This document shows positions 63,640-64,000 of a stretch of DNA of 64,000 nucleotides, piece by piece. How positions within the stretch are numbered: the first letter of the stretch is position 1; the number at the start of each line of letters is the position of its first letter. The notes beneath the pieces were generated by a model, which was given only the letters and a program-made list of their open reading frames with translations, did no database searches and was not told where the DNA came from. The stretch comes from CAZKAP01 sp964552195. Its GTDB lineage: Bacteria; Bacteroidota; Bacteroidia; Flavobacteriales; Flavobacteriaceae. Made by a program: the position numbers and the translations under genes. The stretch is taken from positions 66,891 to 130,890 of the forward strand of contig CAZKFM010000008.1 in assembly GCA_964552195.1 (NCBI GenBank), read 5' to 3'.

Positions 63640-63947
63640 AACTGTGATATTAAAAGTAATTGGATGTGGGCGGGAAAATTTGGCTCTTTTGCAACGCTTG
63701 GATTGTGTGTTGGCTTGCGCGGCTTGGCAAATGTGCCAAATGCGGGTTGGCAGAGAAATTTTAAAAATGCGAAGGGTGGGGTTTTATTTTCTGTCTTCGG
63801 TCAACGAAGTCGATTCTCACAAGGTCGAACGAAAAGTAGATTTGAACTTGTTCAGTCGTTACTTGAATCAATAGAGAAACGTGGTTTGTGTGCAGTCACG
63901 AACTAATTTGTTCGATGTTCTTTTTTACATGTGCCCCAACGGTTAGT
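63640..63947. other. Intergenic region without recognised gene
   Basis: About 300 bp rich in G runs and TTGGC/GGCTTG words on the plus strand. It includes the hairpin TTGGCA-AATG-TGCCAA at 63724-63739. No convincing gene, and its reading frames look unconserved. Confidence 0.4.
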
Positions 63948-64000
63948 GTCGAGTAGGCAAGGGGAATTTCACCCCGAGCCTCTCACAGAACCGTACGTGA
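63948..64000 (-). mobile_element. 3' end of a group II intron (domains V-VI), cut by the window edge
   Basis: On the minus strand the last 53 bases read as the 3' half of domain V (CACGTACGGTTC), then domain VI: AGGC..GGGG-loop-CCCC..GCCT with an unpaired A seven nucleotides from the predicted 3' end (CTACTCGAC). The 5' half of domain V, the maturase gene and the rest of the intron lie beyond base 64000. Confidence 0.75.

Noticed and set aside
63605..63906. Two short plus-strand frames upstream of AbiE
   Set aside because: They overlap each other in different frames, the first begins within the duplicated operator, and neither has recognisable protein character.

Overview
The window looks like chromosomal DNA from a marine-type member of the Flavobacteriaceae (Bacteroidota) with fairly high GC for the family, roughly 50 percent over most of its length. 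The grounds are the gliding/type IX secretion genes gldJ and porV, the PdhA-PdhC gene pair, a Hpt-Adk fusion, a PafA-like phosphatase, an alpha-2-macroglobulin carrying a SusC-like segment, and promoters with the Bacteroidota -7 box TAnnTTTG. The genus cannot be named from the sequence alone.

Left edge, 1-7.4 kb (accessory island). This is the most interesting part. It holds a complete diversity-generating retroelement (DGR): a large target protein whose C-terminal FGE/C-type-lectin-fold domain ends in a variable repeat (VR, 2899-3026), an HRDC accessory gene, a DGR-type reverse transcriptase, and a template repeat (TR, 4631-4758). Between 4637 and 4734 of the TR, 16 of 17 mismatches with the VR fall on TR adenines, and the one exception is a silent third-position change. 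The target also has a vWA-like N-terminal part, a membrane segment and TPR-like repeats. Directly downstream lie a small membrane protein and two caspase-like (C14) proteases, one ending in what looks like an effector-associated domain. Together this resembles a diversified recognition module wired to caspase effectors, that is, a conflict or programmed-death system. Its left partners probably lie outside the window.

7.5-16 kb: a secreted barrel-like protein, an unusual amidase without signal peptide, a DUF2059 protein, an MGMT-type DNA repair protein, and a sigma-54 activator divergent from a pirin/YceI gene pair that has a good -24/-12 promoter. A YjdJ-like acetyltransferase and a YjdI-CDGSH iron-sulfur protein follow.

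16-30 kb: a PAS-rich histidine kinase with its receiver protein, a QueD-like enzyme, tRNA-Val, a 74-bp tandem repeat interrupted by a 100-N assembly gap, murF, gldJ, porV, pdhA, pdhC, an M28 peptidase and an SDR.

30-61.5 kb: housekeeping genes including sprT, manC, an MlaE/MlaF transporter pair, a PafA-like phosphatase, gcvP, an ECF sigma factor with a small zinc anti-sigma candidate, an M3 peptidase, purE-purK, the hpt-adk fusion, obgE, two DUF4136 lipoproteins, a 2173-residue alpha-2-macroglobulin, a Mpl-like ligase, radC, and a degenerate polysaccharide-deacetylase-like protein.

61.5-64 kb (second accessory region, visibly more AT-rich): an AbiEi/AbiEii toxin-antitoxin pair with a duplicated palindromic operator, the stub of a third coupled cistron, and at the right edge the 3' end (domains V-VI) of a group II intron on the minus strand.
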